This document shows, piece after piece, positions 35,796 through 38,097 of a stretch of 38,097 nucleotides of DNA (its first letter is position 1; each line of letters starts with the position of its first letter). Source of the DNA: Rhodobacteraceae bacterium HLUCCA09 (GTDB taxonomy: Bacteria > Pseudomonadota > Alphaproteobacteria > Rhodobacterales > Rhodobacteraceae); contig LJNT01000083.1 in NCBI GenBank assembly GCA_001314685.1, forward strand, positions 1 to 38,097, given 5' to 3'. The notes beneath the pieces were generated by a model, which searched no databases, was not told the DNA's origin, and saw only the letters and a program-made list of their open reading frames with translations. Position numbers and translations under genes: made by a program.

Positions 35796-37181
35796 ATGAC
35801 ATCACTGAAGATCATCTGCCCGAACGGGCATCTCGGCTTCGCGCCGCTCAAGCGCGCGAGCTTCCGCCTCGGCGTCGCGGAGAAACCCGACTACATAGCG
35901 GCGGATTCGGGCAGCGACGATATCGGTCCCGTCCCGCTGGGGACCGATACCTGTGCAAGTCCCAAGGCCTGGCAGCGGCACGACCTCGAGGAGATGCTGC
36001 TGGCGGCGCGCGAGCTCGACGTGCCGATGCTGATCGGCTCGGCAGGCGACACCGGCGCGGACACGCGCGTCGACATGTACGTGCAGATGATCCGCGAGAT
36101 TGCGGCCGAGCACGGCCTCGCCCCCTTCCGTATCGGCTGGTTCTACTCCGAACTCGACAAGGAGGTCGTGGCAGGACGCATCCGGTGGGGGCGCCCGGTG
36201 ACCGGCCTCGACGGCCGCGCCGATCTGACCGAGGCCGATCTGGAGGCGACGACGCGAATCGTCGCGATGGCCGGCGTTCACCCCTACCGGACGCTTCTCG
36301 AGCAGGGCTGCGACGTGATCATCGGCGGTCGCTCGTCGGACAGTGCGATCTTCGCCGCCCCTGCCTTGCACCACGGCTTTCCCGAGGCTCAGGCCTACTA
36401 CCTTGGAAAGGTACTGGAATGCGCGTCGTTCTGCGCCGAGCCCTACGGCGCGAAGGAAACGGTGCTGGGCGAGGTCACCGCCGACTGGGTGGAGGTCACC
36501 GCGATGGCGCCACATCAATCCTGCACCGTGGCCTCGGTCGCGGGCCACGCCATGTACGAGCGCGCAGACCCGTTCCACGAATACGTCGCGGGCGGGATGC
36601 TCGACATGACCGAGTGCCGCTACGAGCAGGTCAGCGCGCGCACGACGCGCGTGACAGGCATGCGCTTCGTTCCCGCCACCGACCTGCGGGTGAAACTCGA
36701 GGGCGCGGGCAAGGTGGGCGAGCGCTATGTCGGCATGGCTGGCATCCGCGACCCCTACACCATCGCCCATGTCGACGAAGCGATCGAATGGGCCCGTGAG
36801 CAGGTCCGCGAGCGCTTCGGCGACGAGGGTTGGGAGCTGCACTACAACGTCTTCGGTCGCGACGGGATCATGGGGGCCATGGAACCCATGCGTGACAGGC
36901 CCGGCCACGAGGTTCTGGTGGTGGTCCAGGGCCTCGCGCCGACCGCCGAGATGGCCGAGGAAGTGACGATGACCGGCACGCGCCAGCTCTTCTACGCACG
37001 CCTGCCCGACGTGAAGGGCACGGCCGGCGGCGTGTCCTTCGTCTTCGACGAGGTGCTGTCGGCGTCGCCCGGCCATCGCTGGACGGTCAATCACACGATG
37101 GCCGTGGACGACCCGATGGAACTGTTCCCCTGTCATGTCGACCGCGTCGGCGCTCCGACACTGGAGACCAAGAATGCCTGA
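35796..37181 (+). CDS. AtuA-family protein (DUF1446, acyclic terpene utilization-like)
   Basis: CPNGHLGFAPLKRASFRLGVAEKPDYIAADSGSDDIGPVPLGTDTCASPK...LIGSAGDTGADTRVDMYVQMIREIAAEHGL...QGCDVIIGGRSSDSAIFAAPALHHGF. Confidence 0.85.
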   Translation: MTSLKIICPNGHLGFAPLKRASFRLGVAEKPDYIAADSGSDDIGPVPLGTDTCASPKAWQRHDLEEMLLAARELDVPMLIGSAGDTGADTRVDMYVQMIREIAAEHGLAPFRIGWFYSELDKEVVAGRIRWGRPVTGLDGRADLTEADLEATTRIVAMAGVHPYRTLLEQGCDVIIGGRSSDSAIFAAPALHHGFPEAQAYYLGKVLECASFCAEPYGAKETVLGEVTADWVEVTAMAPHQSCTVASVAGHAMYERADPFHEYVAGGMLDMTECRYEQVSARTTRVTGMRFVPATDLRVKLEGAGKVGERYVGMAGIRDPYTIAHVDEAIEWAREQVRERFGDEGWELHYNVFGRDGIMGAMEPMRDRPGHEVLVVVQGLAPTAEMAEEVTMTGTRQLFYARLPDVKGTAGGVSFVFDEVLSASPGHRWTVNHTMAVDDPMELFPCHVDRVGAPTLETKNA

Positions 37182-37497
37182 GACAACGCTGTCCGACCTC
37201 GCGAAGACGATCCGCAGCAAGAATGCAGGCACCGACAAGGTCACCTTCGACGTGATCTTCCGCAAGGGCGCCGATTACGAGCGGGTGAAACGCTCCGGCG
37301 TGCTCAGCCGTGGCGCCGTGGCCCGCATCCTGAACATCACCGAAGGGCGTGTGACAGAGTTCGTCGAGTACGATCCTGCCTACGCGATCAAGTTCACCAT
37401 CCTGCGCGACCGGCCCAGCGGCAGCCCCGGCGACGGCGACATCTTCGGCGCCCAGCAATACGCGCCGTTTCTCGGTCTGACCATTCCGGACGCGTGA
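37174..37497 (+). CDS. DUF4387-domain protein (AtuA partner)
   Basis: LAKTIRSKNAGTDKVTFDVIFRKGADYERVKRSGVLSRGAVARILNI...YDPAYAIKFTILRDRPSGSPGDGDIFGAQQYAPFLGL. Overlaps the AtuA stop by 8 nt. Confidence 0.85.
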   Translation: MPETTLSDLAKTIRSKNAGTDKVTFDVIFRKGADYERVKRSGVLSRGAVARILNITEGRVTEFVEYDPAYAIKFTILRDRPSGSPGDGDIFGAQQYAPFLGLTIPDA

Positions 37498-37755
37498 ACG
37501 CGGCGCCGGACCCGCCACAGGAGCAATCGAACACCGGCGTGTCCACCGCCTGACTGCCCAGGCGTCGCGCTGGGGCCGAACGGCATCACACCGTCGCTCC
37601 GTCCCGGAATGACCAGCTTGGGCACTGGCCGTTTTCCGAGGTCCAGCGGGGCTGCAGCACGACCATCAGGATGAGAGACGGTATTGCCTCACCCAAGTGC
37701 TCGGTCCCCGGCTGATCACGCTGCCCCTCGCTGGCGGGCGCTGCTCGTGGCGCGC

Positions 37756-37780
37756 TCGATCCTGGGTGAGGTTCGGGATG
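37756..37780 (+). repeat. Direct repeat copy 1
   Basis: TCGATCCTGGGTGAGGTTCGGGATG; 22/25 identical to 38056-38080, exactly 300 bp apart. Confidence 0.6.
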
Positions 37781-37857
37781 TGAAACGGACGTGATCCCGG
37801 ACCCAGTGCGGCGCGGCTCACGCTCTTGGTGAAGCGGCCCCAAACGCCCGGTCTGTG

Positions 37858-37885
37858 GGATCCCGACCAACGCCGATCGGGATCC
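37858..37885. repeat. Perfect 9-bp inverted repeat in a non-coding tail
   Basis: GGATCCCGA-N10-TCGGGATCC. Confidence 0.6.
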
Positions 37886-38055
37886 TGCAAGTTCGACAAA
37901 GTGGCGTCTTTTCAGCTACTTGAATCCCATACGGCTGGAGCTCCGGTTCGGCCCCGATCCACACGCGGCGCGCATCAATCACCCGAAACCCGTATGCCTG
38001 TCCCATCCCGGACGATCACATAGACCCTCGCCGGACCGCGCTCTTCATGGCAAGA

Positions 38056-38080
38056 TCGATTCTGTGTGAGGTTCGGGACG
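38056..38080 (+). repeat. Direct repeat copy 2
   Basis: TCGATTCTGTGTGAGGTTCGGGACG; see 37756-37780. Confidence 0.6.
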
Positions 38081-38097
38081 GGGTAGGAACATGCTGA

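Noticed and set aside
37498-38097. CRISPR array
   Set aside because: Only two imperfect copies of a 25-bp repeat 300 bp apart; no regular repeat-spacer pattern and no cas genes.

Overview
High-GC window, probably alphaproteobacterial, dominated by an accessory catabolic and transport island. All calls come from reading the supplied ORFs and sequence; no database search was run. Left flank (about 1-5.7 kb): a probable 3' transposase remnant, a frameshifted secreted esterase, an OpgC-like acyltransferase, a TTC38-like TPR protein, and a frameshifted family III CoA-transferase. Minus-strand metabolic genes: an acetolactate-synthase-like TPP enzyme and a GntR/FCD regulator. Operon 1 (8466-25968, +): about 17 mostly start/stop-overlapping genes. 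These are VOC, orphan E1 alpha/beta, SDR, a GGT-family Ntn hydrolase, an AtzG/AtzE/HpxZ amidase module, a complete Dpp-type ABC transporter, two amidohydrolases (one lacking the HxH metal motif), an MBL hydrolase and a GH31 glycosidase. Sigma-54 section (26431-37497, +): an RpoN paralog, then a near-consensus sigma-54 promoter (TGGCACGATACTTGCA) ahead of a second Dpp-type ABC transporter, a C45 Ntn hydrolase and an enhancer-binding protein (EBP) with no sensory domain, then a second sigma-54 promoter (TGGCACGTCGCTTGCA) ahead of an AtuA/DUF4387 pair. The two promoter regions share UAS-like repeats at nearly the same distances and a conserved internal block. My main candidate for a previously undescribed system is this apparently self-contained sigma-54 circuit (dedicated RpoN, sensorless EBP, two matched promoters) controlling an amide/peptide-like uptake and hydrolysis pathway, next to the GntR-linked amide-catabolism operon. 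The substrate is unknown.
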